Assembly (NCBI RefSeq): GCF_000967425.1
Contig: NZ_FO082820.1
Span: 2,418,001 to 2,482,000 of the forward strand
DNA length: 64,000 nucleotides
Source of the DNA: Pseudorhizobium banfieldiae
GTDB taxonomy: Bacteria > Pseudomonadota > Alphaproteobacteria > Rhizobiales > Rhizobiaceae
Direction of reading: 5' to 3'
Positions 26,308 through 34,417 of the stretch are shown piece after piece. Every line of letters begins with the position of its first letter. The stretch's first letter is position 1. The notes beneath the pieces were generated by a model. It ran no database searches. It worked only from the letters and a program-made list of their open reading frames with translations, and was not told the origin of the DNA. Both the position numbers and the translations under genes were made by a program.

Positions 26308-26334
26308 GGAACCAAGCGTGGCGGGATGCGGTTG
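26308..26334 (+). promoter_or_regulatory. EcfG/RpoE2-like promoter of the small hydrophilic gene
   Basis: GGAAC (26308), 17 bases, then GGTT (26330-26333). It is back-to-back with the similar promoter on the other strand, and the start codon is 24 bases further on. Confidence 0.55.
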
Positions 26335-26357
26335 ATGGGAACCGGAAGGAGACCGTG

Positions 26358-26540
26358 ATGAACAAGGACAGACAGGCGCAGGACGCCATCGAACAGCGTG
26401 AGCCGGCGACCAACGACAAGACCGACAAGAACCCCGAAGGGCCGCACGCCCGCAAGGGTCTGACCGACAAGGAGAAGACGCCCGGCACAGGCTCGCTGCC
26501 CGACGATGCCGCCAAGGAGGCCGATGTCGGACCCGACTGA
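26358..26540 (+). CDS. Small hydrophilic protein, probably stress-induced
   Basis: A 60-residue protein with almost no hydrophobic residues (MNKDRQAQDAIEQREPATND ... GPHARKGLTDKEKTPG). AAGGAG stands 7 bases before the ATG. The composition suggests a disordered protein, like many small proteins made under rhizobial general stress control. An EcfG-like promoter directly upstream supports this. I know no biochemical function. Confidence 0.7.
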   Translation: MNKDRQAQDAIEQREPATNDKTDKNPEGPHARKGLTDKEKTPGTGSLPDDAAKEADVGPD

Positions 26541-26609
26541 CTGCGACGTCCCGGCGCTTGCCTCACCCCGACCTGACGGCTAGAGGAAGGCGAACGGACA
26601 GGAACCGGG

Positions 26610-26999
26610 ATGTCGGGCGAGACAGTTACCCTCTACGAGGCAATCGGCGGCGAACCGACCGTCAGGGCGCTGACGCGGCGCTTCTACCATTTGATGGATA
26701 CGCTGCCGGAGGCGGCCCGCTGCCGCGCCGTGCATCCCCCGAGCCTGGAGGGCAGCGAAGCCAAGCTTTACGATTACCTGACAGGCTATCTGGGGGGCCC
26801 GCCTGTGTATGTGCAAAAGCACGGGCATCCGCGGCTGCGCTCCCGGCATTTCGCAGCGCCCATCGGTCCCGGGGAAACGGCGGAATGGCTCCTCTGCTTC
26901 CGCCGTGCTCTGGACGAAACGGTCGACAACCCCAAGCTCCGCGACATCATCTGGCCGCCGATCGAGCGCCTTGCATACCATATGCAGAACAAGGAATAG
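26610..26999 (+). CDS. Group II truncated haemoglobin
   Basis: A 129-residue two-on-two globin. Family marks: YEAIGGEPTVRALTRRFY with helix-B Tyr, LTGYLGGPPVYVQKHGHPRL, where the His of GHPRLR is the proximal haem ligand (F8), RHFAAPIG, and EWLLCFRRAL with the Trp at G8 typical of group II. Such globins bind oxygen and nitric oxide and have been linked to NO or peroxide detoxification. It begins 70 bases after a stress-type small gene and is followed after 4 bases by a DUF423 gene. Confidence 0.93.
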   Translation: MSGETVTLYEAIGGEPTVRALTRRFYHLMDTLPEAARCRAVHPPSLEGSEAKLYDYLTGYLGGPPVYVQKHGHPRLRSRHFAAPIGPGETAEWLLCFRRALDETVDNPKLRDIIWPPIERLAYHMQNKE

Positions 27000-27003
27000 C
27001 CTG

Positions 27004-27372
27004 TTGGAAAGACTCGACAATCTGCGGCCGTTGATTCTGTTTCTGAGCGGCATCTTCGGGGCAGCCGGCGTGGCACTTGCGGCTGCGGCGAGCCATGGGG
27101 GTGACACGCGGCTGCTTGGAACGGCGTCGATGATGTGTCTCGTGCACGCCCCTGCCCTCGTCGCGCTATATGCGGTTGGTCGGCGGGTCAGAACTGCCAC
27201 GCTCGCAGCCTTGGTGATCGGCCTCGGTACGCTCGTCTTTGCCGGTGACCTGCTCGCGCGGCATTTCCTCAGCAGCGGACTTTTTCCCATGGCCGCACCG
27301 ACCGGCGGCACGGCCATGATCCTTGGCTGGCTGATCGTCGCCGCCGGAGCCTTCCTTCGTTCTGAAGGATAG
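27004..27372 (+). CDS. DUF423 membrane protein (TTG start)
   Basis: A 122-residue protein with four hydrophobic helices. No ATG or GTG fits; the TTG at 27004 has AAGGA 8 bases upstream, just after the globin stop, and gives LERLDNLRPLILFLSGIFGA. Marks of DUF423 are LSGIFGAAGVALAAAASHGG near the start and PTGGTAMILGWLIVA near the end. The function is unknown. The 4-base gap indicates co-transcription with the truncated haemoglobin. Confidence 0.8.
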   Translation: MERLDNLRPLILFLSGIFGAAGVALAAAASHGGDTRLLGTASMMCLVHAPALVALYAVGRRVRTATLAALVIGLGTLVFAGDLLARHFLSSGLFPMAAPTGGTAMILGWLIVAAGAFLRSEG

Positions 27373-27383
27373 CTCGCAGCCAC

Positions 27384-27608
27384 CTATCGGCGGAAGGCGA
27401 GAATGCGGGCGGGGGCGTCCGATGCAACCTCACGTTCGACATCGCGGCGTTGGCGGTCCCGCAAGGTGACGACATTCGTCATGTCGGACGTCGGCTCATT
27501 CTGCGTCAACAGCGCATAAAGCTCGGGCACCAGACCGTCACCGGTCTGTTCGGCGAGCTTGTGGAGCCCGATGAACAGGCTTGCGTCAGGACGTTCTTCT
27601 CTCATCAT
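27384..27608 (-). CDS. 74-residue protein of unknown function
   Basis: Begins MMREERPDASLFIGLHKLAE and ends in a basic stretch. It is soluble, with no motif I recognise. Its start overlaps the end of the DUF2325 gene by 23 bases, which suggests translational coupling and a shared message. The second Met (27605) is also possible as the start. Confidence 0.6.
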   Translation of the reverse strand: MMREERPDASLFIGLHKLAEQTGDGLVPELYALLTQNEPTSDMTNVVTLRDRQRRDVEREVASDAPARILAFRR

Positions 27609-27993
27609 TGCGTTCCTTCATGGTCTGCAGCGCGCGCTCCAGGCTCGACTTCGAGCCATTGCGCAGCGGGACGAAGGTTTTTCCGAACTTCTTGCATCCG
27701 GTCTTCACCCTCAGACACGCATCGTGGCTGATACAGTCGATCGGGCAGAAGACGCAGTCGACGGAGGGCAGCACCGTATCGATGCGCGAGACCGCTTCCC
27801 TCAGGCCCCCGTCATGATGAATGAGTTCCGCGCCGTGCTTGCTGGCGATCTGGCGAAGGTGGGCGACCTGGCAGTCACGCCCGCCGACATAGAGGAAGCT
27901 GCGGATATCCAGAGCGGATTGCTCCTGCGCGGCCTGGACGCTGGCGCCATCGCTATTGCCGCTGTTGCCCTTGCGCTTCTGCTTCTTCGCCAT
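27586..27993 (-). CDS. DUF2325 domain protein
   Basis: A 135-residue protein. After a basic, Ser/Gly-rich N-terminal 20 residues the DUF2325 domain follows: FLYVGGRDCQVAHLRQIA, ELIHHDGGLREAV, DCVFCPIDCISHDACLRVK, and KTFVPLRNGSKSSLERAL. Several Cys and His (CPIDC, HDAC) could bind metal or haem; the family is often found near iron, haem or stress genes, but its function is not settled. The gene has its own upstream region of 210 bases before preT, with an imperfect inverted repeat. Confidence 0.85.
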   Translation of the reverse strand: MAKKQKRKGNSGNSDGASVQAAQEQSALDIRSFLYVGGRDCQVAHLRQIASKHGAELIHHDGGLREAVSRIDTVLPSVDCVFCPIDCISHDACLRVKTGCKKFGKTFVPLRNGSKSSLERALQTMKERNDERRTS

Positions 27994-28050
27994 GGTTCAA
28001 ATCCCTCTCGATTCCGTGGCCTCAGCCCCTTCGACGGCGGGACCATATTT

Positions 28051-28080
28051 AACTTGATTATCTCGGGCAAGATTAAAGTT
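28051..28080. promoter_or_regulatory. Imperfect inverted repeat in the DUF2325-preT intergenic region
   Basis: AACTT at 28051 and AAGTT at 28076 frame an AT-rich 30-base stretch containing ATTATCT and AGATTAA. The symmetry is exact only at the ends. It could serve the DUF2325 gene or the divergent preT; the regulator is unknown. Confidence 0.25.
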
Positions 28081-28204
28081 GATGACGCTTGTCAAGTTCT
28101 AGAGCCGCTCGCTCTCGCCGATTTATTTACCGTTTGATAAAAATTCGGCCTGTGATAGCCTGCTTCCAATAGTTGTCCATAAAGCCATAAAAGAGGGAAC
28201 TCAG

Positions 28205-29566
28205 ATGGAACGACTGGGAAGCGGGATACAGGCTGGCCGCCTGTCGCCCGACGAATACGCATCCAATTTTTCCGACCTCCACCCGCGCCTCGACAAGCAT
28301 GAGGCGCTGGTCGCAGCCGACCGCTGCTACTTCTGCTACGACGCGCCCTGCATGACGGCCTGTCCCACCGCCATCGATATCCCGCTGTTCATCCGGCAGA
28401 TATCGACCGGCAATCCCCTCGGTTCCGCCAAGACCATCTTCGACCAGAACATCCTCGGTGGCATGTGCGCCCGCGTCTGTCCCACCGAAACGCTGTGCGA
28501 ACAGGCCTGCGTGCGCAATACCGCAGAGGATCGGCCTGTCGAGATCGGCAAGCTGCAGCGCTACGCGACCGACATCGCGATGGAGATGAACCGCCAGTTC
28601 TACCACCGCGCCGCCTCGAGCGGGCGACGGGTGGCGGTGGTTGGTGCCGGCCCTGCAGGCCTTTCCTGCGCGCATCGGCTGTCCATGCATGGCCACGACG
28701 TCGTCATCTTCGACGCCCGCGAGAAGGCCGGCGGCCTCAACGAATACGGCATCGCCACCTACAAGGCGACGGAGAACTTCGCGCAGCGCGAGCTGGAGTA
28801 CATCACCGCGATCGGCGGCATCGAGATCCGAACGGGGCAGATGCTCGGGCGTGACTTCACCCTGGGGGAACTGACGAGCAATTTCGACGCCGTCTTCCTC
28901 GGCATGGGCCTTGCCGGCGTCAACGGCCTCGGCATCGAGGGCGAGGATCTCTCGGGCGTGGAGGATGCTGTCGACTTCATCGCTGCACTCCGCCAAGCCA
29001 CCGACAAGGCGGAAGTTCCGATCGGCCGCCGCGTCGTCGTCCTTGGCGGCGGCATGACGGCGATCGATGCCGCAATCCAGGCAAAGCTGCTCGGCGCCGA
29101 GGAAGTGACGATCTGCTACCGCCGCGGCAAGGAGAACATGAACGCCTCCGGCTACGAGCAGGATCTCGCCACCGCCAACGGCGTCATCATCCGTCACTGG
29201 CTGGCACCGAAGCGCATCATCGGCAAGGACGGCCAGGTCGCCGGTATCGAGGTGGAATACACGGCGATCCGCGACGGCAAGCTCGTCGGCACCGGGGAAA
29301 CCGGCGTCATCGCGGCCGACCAGGTGATGAAGGCAATCGGCCAGAGCTTCGTGGGAGGCACACTGGGTTCGCTCAGGATCGAGCGCGGCAAGATCGCCGT
29401 CGATCTGGAAGGCCGCACCTCGATCGATGGCGTCTGGGCCGGCGGCGACTGCACCGGTCACGGCGAAGACCTCACGGTGTCCGCAACCGCGCAGGGGCGC
29501 GATGCGGCAGAGAGCATCAACCGAGCCTTCGCTGCCGCCGCCCGTCCGGCTGTAGCGGTCGCCTGA
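28205..29566 (+). CDS. preT: NAD-dependent dihydropyrimidine dehydrogenase, PreT subunit
   Basis: A 453-residue flavo-iron-sulphur protein. The N-terminal third carries Cys clusters CYFCYDAPC, CPTAIDIP and CARVCPTETLCEQAC for 4Fe-4S centres. FAD binding is seen in VAVVGAGPAGLSCAHRL and GGLNEYGIA; NAD(P)H binding in VVVLGGGMTAIDAA; and a second FAD motif in VWAGGDCTGHGEDL. It passes electrons from NADH to PreA, which reduces uracil or thymine to the dihydro form. The gap to preA is 14 bases. A weak RutR half-site (TTGTCCA, 28173) lies upstream. Confidence 0.94.
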   Translation: MERLGSGIQAGRLSPDEYASNFSDLHPRLDKHEALVAADRCYFCYDAPCMTACPTAIDIPLFIRQISTGNPLGSAKTIFDQNILGGMCARVCPTETLCEQACVRNTAEDRPVEIGKLQRYATDIAMEMNRQFYHRAASSGRRVAVVGAGPAGLSCAHRLSMHGHDVVIFDAREKAGGLNEYGIATYKATENFAQRELEYITAIGGIEIRTGQMLGRDFTLGELTSNFDAVFLGMGLAGVNGLGIEGEDLSGVEDAVDFIAALRQATDKAEVPIGRRVVVLGGGMTAIDAAIQAKLLGAEEVTICYRRGKENMNASGYEQDLATANGVIIRHWLAPKRIIGKDGQVAGIEVEYTAIRDGKLVGTGETGVIAADQVMKAIGQSFVGGTLGSLRIERGKIAVDLEGRTSIDGVWAGGDCTGHGEDLTVSATAQGRDAAESINRAFAAAARPAVAVA

Positions 29567-29580
29567 GGGGAGGAAGAACC

Positions 29581-30897
29581 ATGGCTGATATCCGCAACAA
29601 CTTCGTCGGCATCAAGTCGCCCAACCCCTTCTGGCTGGCATCGGCCCCGCCGACCGACAAGGCCTACAACGTCGAGCGCGCCTTCAAGGCCGGCTGGGGT
29701 GGCGTCGTCTGGAAGACGCTGGGCGCCGAAGGCCCGCCGGTCGTCAACGTAAACGGCCCCCGCTACGGCGCTATCTGGGGTGCCGACCGGCGCCTTCTTG
29801 GTCTCAACAACATCGAACTGATCACCGACCGCGACCTCTACGTGAACCTGCGCGAGATGAAGGAGGTCAAGAAGAACTGGCCGGATCGGGCGATCGTCGC
29901 CTCCATCATGGTGCCCTGCGAGGAGGAGGCCTGGAAGGCGATCCTGCCGCTCGTCGAGGAAACCGAAGTCGACGGCATCGAGCTCAACTTCGGCTGTCCG
30001 CACGGAATGTCGGAACGCGGCATGGGTTCCGCAGTCGGGCAGGTGCCGGAGTATATCGAAATGGTGGTGCGCTGGTGCAAGCAGTACACGCGCATGCCGG
30101 TGATCACCAAGCTGACGCCGAACATTACCGACATCCGCTACCCTGCCCGCGCAGCAAAGGCGGGCGGCACGGATGCCGTGTCGCTGATCAACACCATCTC
30201 CTCGATCGTGTCGGTCGACCTCGACAGCTTCGCCCCGGTTCCGACGATCGACGGGCGAGGCAGCCACGGCGGCTATTGCGGCCCGGCCGTAAAGCCGATC
30301 GCGCTCAACATGGTGGCCGAGATCGCCCGAGACCCGGAGACCTACGGCCTGCCGATCTCCGGCATAGGCGGGGTGACCACCTGGCGCGACGCGGCGGAAT
30401 TCCTGGCGCTCGGGGCGGGCAATGTGCAGGTCTGCACGGCAGCAATGACCTATGGCTTCAAGATCGTGCAGGAGATGATCACCGGTCTATCCGACTGGAT
30501 GGATGCCAAGGGCCACCGGACCCTCGACGACATCTGCGGCCGGGCCGTCAGCAACGTCACCGACTGGCGCTACCTCAACCTCAACTACGTGGCAAAGGCC
30601 CATATCGACCAGGAGCTCTGCATCAAGTGCGGCCGTTGCCACATTGCCTGCGAGGACACGTCCCACCAGGCAATCACCTCTCAGGTGGATGGCATCCGCC
30701 ATTTCGAGGTGATGGAGGACGAGTGCGTCGGCTGCAATCTCTGCGTCAACGTCTGTCCGGTCGAGAACTGCATCACGATGGAGCCGCTGGCGGCGGGCGA
30801 ACTGGACCAGCGCACCGGCAAGGTGGTCGAACCCACCTACGCCAACTGGACGATGCATCCGAACAACCCGATGGCCGCCCCGGTGGCCGCTGAATAG
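29581..30897 (+). CDS. preA: NAD-dependent dihydropyrimidine dehydrogenase, PreA subunit
   Basis: A 438-residue protein. The N-terminal FMN-binding barrel matches dihydroorotate-dehydrogenase-like PreA: NPFWLASAPPTD, GGVVWKTLG, ELNFGCPHGMSERGMG with the active-site Cys, and ITKLTPNITDI. The C-terminus is a two-cluster ferredoxin, CIKCGRCHIAC and CVGCNLCVNVCP. With PreT it catalyses the first step of reductive pyrimidine breakdown. GGAGG precedes the ATG. Confidence 0.95.
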   Translation: MADIRNNFVGIKSPNPFWLASAPPTDKAYNVERAFKAGWGGVVWKTLGAEGPPVVNVNGPRYGAIWGADRRLLGLNNIELITDRDLYVNLREMKEVKKNWPDRAIVASIMVPCEEEAWKAILPLVEETEVDGIELNFGCPHGMSERGMGSAVGQVPEYIEMVVRWCKQYTRMPVITKLTPNITDIRYPARAAKAGGTDAVSLINTISSIVSVDLDSFAPVPTIDGRGSHGGYCGPAVKPIALNMVAEIARDPETYGLPISGIGGVTTWRDAAEFLALGAGNVQVCTAAMTYGFKIVQEMITGLSDWMDAKGHRTLDDICGRAVSNVTDWRYLNLNYVAKAHIDQELCIKCGRCHIACEDTSHQAITSQVDGIRHFEVMEDECVGCNLCVNVCPVENCITMEPLAAGELDQRTGKVVEPTYANWTMHPNNPMAAPVAAE

Positions 30898-30920
30898 AAC
30901 CTCCCGCGACGGGAGAGGTT
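30898..30920 (+). terminator. Hairpin after preA, possible terminator
   Basis: AACCTCCCG and CGGGAGAGGTT pair around CGA with one bulge, directly after the preA stop. A second GC hairpin (CGCGGC/CGCCGCG) follows. No T-run is present, so termination is uncertain. Confidence 0.35.
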
Positions 30921-31110
30921 CGCGGCTTGCCGCCGCGGCCTCTCCTGCTCGTCGCGCCTCGAATGGGGCAGCAGCAGACGGCCATGCCGCTCAAGGTTGT
31001 TGCAGTGCGAAACATGTCCTCCAGGTTTTAACCAAGGCTTAGCGCAAACCTGACATCCGTTGGCTGAATTCTGCGGCAGGCTCCCATCCGGCCGGCAGGC
31101 TTCGCGCGTC

Positions 31111-31682
31111 AACGCCTGTGCAACCGACCTTTCCCAGCGCACGGAGCAGCGGGCCGCGGCGCTGGGGAGACGGCGGCGGCGCTCGACGAAATCACTGCGA
31201 CCGTCCGCGCCGCCTCCTCGCGGGCAAACGAGGCCCGGGACATGGTCTACGAGACGCGCCAGAGTGCGGCCAAATCCGGCGAGATCGTTCGCAGCGCCGT
31301 CGATGCTATGGGACGCATCGAGGATTCGTCCAACAGGATCAGCCAGATCATCACCGTGATCGACGAGATCGCCTTCCAGACGAACCTCCTGGCTCTCAAC
31401 GCCGGCGTCGAGGCCGCCCGTGCGGGTGAAGCCGGTCGAGGCTTTGCCGTCGTCGCCCAGGAGGTCCGCGAACAGGCAACCGCCCTTGCGGAGATCAATT
31501 CCTCTGTCAACCACATGGACCAGATGACGCAGAAGAACGCAGCCATGGTGGAAGAGACGACGGCTGCCAGCGCGACACTGGCGCAGGAGAGCGCGCAACT
31601 GCAGTCGATGCTGGCGAACTTCAGGCTCGAAGGCCAGCACCAGTCGGCCACGGCAGGCCGCCGGATGCGCAACGCAGCCTGA
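31111..31682 (+). pseudogene. Decayed methyl-accepting chemotaxis protein (signalling domain remnant)
   Basis: Only part of an MCP signalling domain remains. The stretch [14 protein letters not shown] reads in one frame up to about 31167, then [18 protein letters not shown] continues in the next; one A appears lost in CTGGGGAGA, where CTGGAGGAGA is expected. The hairpin tip is intact ([20 protein letters not shown]). After AVVAQEVRE (31472) about 60-70 residues are missing and the sequence jumps in frame to [17 protein letters not shown]. The receptor and HAMP parts are absent. A 146-residue frame from 31242 may still be translated, but not as a receptor. Confidence 0.85.
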
Positions 31683-31771
31683 TTCCGCTGACGATCAGGA
31701 AATTACGGCCCGGAGCACCGCTTCGCGCTGTTTGCGTTTGCACCCCCGGGTAAGTGGCTTCCGAACAGACG

Positions 31772-31797
31772 GGAACAAACCTCCCCTGCTCCACATT
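31772..31797 (+). promoter_or_regulatory. Possible EcfG/RpoE2-type promoter of the GH13 gene
   Basis: GGAAC (31772-31776) followed after 19 bases by TT, with the GTG start 31 bases further on. It fits the loose rhizobial general-stress consensus; the -10 part (CATTGCC) is a poorer match than those at 26.3 kb. Confidence 0.35.
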
Positions 31798-31827
31798 GCC
31801 ACGAGGTCTGCCCCAAGGAGAGCCATC

Positions 31828-33489
31828 GTGATCAGCGACCTCTGGTACAAGAACGCCGTCATCTACTGCCTGTCGGTCGAAACCTTCATGGATTCCAACG
31901 GCGACGGCGTCGGGGATTTCGAGGGGCTGTCGCGCCGGCTCGACTACCTCGCGGGGCTTGGCGTCAATGCGATCTGGCTGATGCCGTTCCAGGTCTCTCC
32001 CGGGAAGGATGACGGCTACGATGTTGCCGATTACTACAACATCGACCCGCGCTACGGCACGCTGGGTGATTTCGTCGACTTCACCCATGGCTGCAAGCAG
32101 CGCGGCATCCGGGTACTGATCGATCTCGTCGTCAACCACACCTCCGACCAGCATCCCTGGTTCCAGTCGGCCCGCCGCGATCCGAACTCGCCCTATCGCG
32201 ACTGGTACCTGTGGTCGAAGAAGAAGCCGGCAAATGCCGACGAGGGAATGATCTTTCCAGGCGTCCAGGAAAGCACATGGACCTATGACGAGAAAGCGGG
32301 CGCATACTACTTCCACCGGTTCTACGAGTTCCAGCCGGACCTCAATACCGCCAATCCGCACGTCCAGGCGGAGATCCTCAAGATCATGGGCTTCTGGATC
32401 CAGCTTGGCGTGAGCGGCTTCCGTATGGATGCCGTCCCCTTCGTTATCGCCGAGAAGGGTGCGGACATCAAGAAGCCAAAGGAGCAGTTCGAAATGCTGC
32501 GTACCTTCCGCGAATTTCTGCAGTGGCGGAAGGGGGATTCGATCATCCTCGGGGAAGCGAACATACTGCCGAAGGAAAACATCAGGTACTTCGGCGACGA
32601 TGGCGACCGCATCCAGATGATGTTCAATTTTCCCGTCAACCAGTCGCTGTTCTATGCGCTGGCGAGCGGCGACACGGAACCGATGGTCGCCGCACTGGAG
32701 CAGACGCGCGAGAAGCCGCACACTGCGCAGTTCGGCATGTTCCTGCGCAACCACGACGAACTCGATCTCGGGCGTCTGAGCGAGGATCAGCGGCAGGCGG
32801 TCTTTGCGGCCTTCGGGCCCGAGAAGCACATGCAACTCTACGACCGCGGCATCCGCCGGCGGCTCGCGCCGATGCTGGGCGGCGACCAGCGCCGTCTGGA
32901 ACTCGCCTACAGCCTGATGTTCTCGCTGCCGGGAACGCCCGTCATCCGCTATGGCGACGAGATCGGCATGGGCGATGACCTGGACCTGCCGGAGCGCAAC
33001 TGCGCCCGGACGCCGATGCAATGGTCTGACGAACCGCAGGGTGGCTTCACCAAAAGCGACAAGCCGGTGCTGCCGGTGATCTCCAAGGGACCTTTCGGCT
33101 TCGAGCACATCAACGTCGCGGAGCAGCGGCGCGATCCGGAATCCCTGCTCAACTGGATGGAGCGGCTGATCCGCATGCGCAAGGAGGTACCGGAGATCGG
33201 CTGGGGCGACTATACCGTGCTGGATACCGGAAAACCGGGTGTGCTCGCTATCCGTTACGACTGGCGAAACAATTCGGTCCTGATCGTCCACAACCTGAAG
33301 CCGGAGCCGGTCGAAATCCATCTCGACGTCGGCTGCGGCGAGCACGGCAACTTGCTCATCGACATCGCCGATAGCGAAAGCAGCGAGGCGGACGGCAAGG
33401 GACGCCACCGCCTGCTGCTGGAGGCCCATGCCTATCGCTGGTTCCGGGTCGGCGGCCTGGACTATCTGCTGCGCCGAACGGAACTTTGA
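31828..33489 (+). CDS. GH13 enzyme, trehalose-synthase-like (maltose/trehalose alpha-glucosyltransferase)
   Basis: A protein of 553 residues from the GTG at 31828, which has AAGGAG upstream (31815). The GH13 core is complete: DLVVNHTSDQHPWF, nucleophile Asp in GFRMDAVPF, acid/base Glu in ILGEANI, and the transition-state Asp in LRNHDELDL. GIRRRLAPMLGGDQRR is characteristic of trehalose synthases (subfamily 16), which isomerise maltose and trehalose. The fused maltokinase seen in some homologues is absent. It stands between preA and rutR without a link to pyrimidine metabolism; trehalose and an EcfG-like promoter both point to stress tolerance. Confidence 0.85.
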   Translation: MISDLWYKNAVIYCLSVETFMDSNGDGVGDFEGLSRRLDYLAGLGVNAIWLMPFQVSPGKDDGYDVADYYNIDPRYGTLGDFVDFTHGCKQRGIRVLIDLVVNHTSDQHPWFQSARRDPNSPYRDWYLWSKKKPANADEGMIFPGVQESTWTYDEKAGAYYFHRFYEFQPDLNTANPHVQAEILKIMGFWIQLGVSGFRMDAVPFVIAEKGADIKKPKEQFEMLRTFREFLQWRKGDSIILGEANILPKENIRYFGDDGDRIQMMFNFPVNQSLFYALASGDTEPMVAALEQTREKPHTAQFGMFLRNHDELDLGRLSEDQRQAVFAAFGPEKHMQLYDRGIRRRLAPMLGGDQRRLELAYSLMFSLPGTPVIRYGDEIGMGDDLDLPERNCARTPMQWSDEPQGGFTKSDKPVLPVISKGPFGFEHINVAEQRRDPESLLNWMERLIRMRKEVPEIGWGDYTVLDTGKPGVLAIRYDWRNNSVLIVHNLKPEPVEIHLDVGCGEHGNLLIDIADSESSEADGKGRHRLLLEAHAYRWFRVGGLDYLLRRTEL

Positions 33490-33501
33490 ACACCGTCCTA
33501 T

Positions 33502-34146
33502 TCAAGCCTTCTTCGGGCGAAGCCCTTCGAAGAACAGTTGCTCAAGGAACCGCGCCGCGTCCTCGAAACGCCCCTCGCCCGCGCGATTTTCGCCCAGGAC
33601 GGCGCGTACCTGAACATCGAAATCAGCATAATGCTGCGTCGTCGCCCATATCGCGAAGATCAGGTGATAAGGATCGCAGCGCGCAATCTTGCCGTTCTTG
33701 ATCCAGCTTCGGATCACCTCCGCCTTCTCGTCGACCAGTGCCTTGAGCGGCCCGGTGAGATCGTCTTCGATATGGGGAGCCCCCTGCAGCATCTCGTTTG
33801 CAAAGAGCCGGCTCTCGCGCGGGAAATCCCGCGACATTTCGAGCTTGCGGCGAATGTAGGACCGGATCTCCGCCTCCGGATCTCCTTCCGCGTCCAGCGC
33901 CTTCAGCGGTTCCAGCCAGGTGAAGAGCATGCTCTCCAGGAGAGTCCTATAGATCGCCTCTTTCGTGCGGAAGTAATAGAGGAGGTTCGGCTTCGACATT
34001 CCAGCCGCCTCGGCGATCTGGTCTATGGTAGCACCGCGGAAGCCATTGGAGGAGAACACCTCCAGAGCCGCATCGAGGATTCGCTCCTCCTTTTCCTCCT
34101 GGATCCGCGTCCGCCGCTGCGTCTTCGCCGCCCTCGGTACTGCCAT
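33502..34146 (-). CDS. rutR: TetR-family regulator of pyrimidine use, RutR
   Basis: A 214-residue protein from the ATG at 34146 (MAVPRAAKTQRRTRIQ). The DNA-binding domain is ILDAALEVFSSNGFRGATID plus QIAEAAGMSKPNLLYYFRTK; the C-terminal part (WLEPLKALD, FANEMLQGAPHI, WIKNGKIARCDPYHLIFAIW) is the RutR ligand domain, which in E. coli binds uracil or thymine and releases DNA. It is divergent from the pyrimidine-catabolic amidohydrolase and hydantoinase genes. A RutR-type palindrome lies in the intergenic region, so it probably controls both directions. Confidence 0.9.
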   Translation of the reverse strand: MAVPRAAKTQRRTRIQEEKEERILDAALEVFSSNGFRGATIDQIAEAAGMSKPNLLYYFRTKEAIYRTLLESMLFTWLEPLKALDAEGDPEAEIRSYIRRKLEMSRDFPRESRLFANEMLQGAPHIEDDLTGPLKALVDEKAEVIRSWIKNGKIARCDPYHLIFAIWATTQHYADFDVQVRAVLGENRAGEGRFEDAARFLEQLFFEGLRPKKA

Positions 34147-34277
34147 GCGCTCGCTGCCCCCAGTCCCGCCACGATCCCCCGCCACGATCCCCACGTCCCG
34201 ACGCGCCCATCACCTTTTCATCCATCGGTGAGATTTGCGATTTTTCGTCTTGAGTGGCGGCGCGGAAATTGTATGTT

Positions 34278-34293
34278 TTTACCAACCGGTCAA
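34278..34293. promoter_or_regulatory. RutR-type operator
   Basis: TTTACCAACCGGTCAA fits the RutR consensus TTGACCANNTGGTCAA at 12 of 14 defined positions. It lies between divergent rutR and the pyrimidine amidohydrolase gene. Confidence 0.75.
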
Positions 34294-34417
34294 ATTATCA
34301 GCGACAAGTCCAACAAAGGCAATGCTGAGTTTCACTGTCGACGGGGCAGGAAATAAAGAACCGGCGGGAACAGACAAGACCGCCGAGGGCGGTCCAGAAC
34401 AGGTGAGGATGTAGCTG

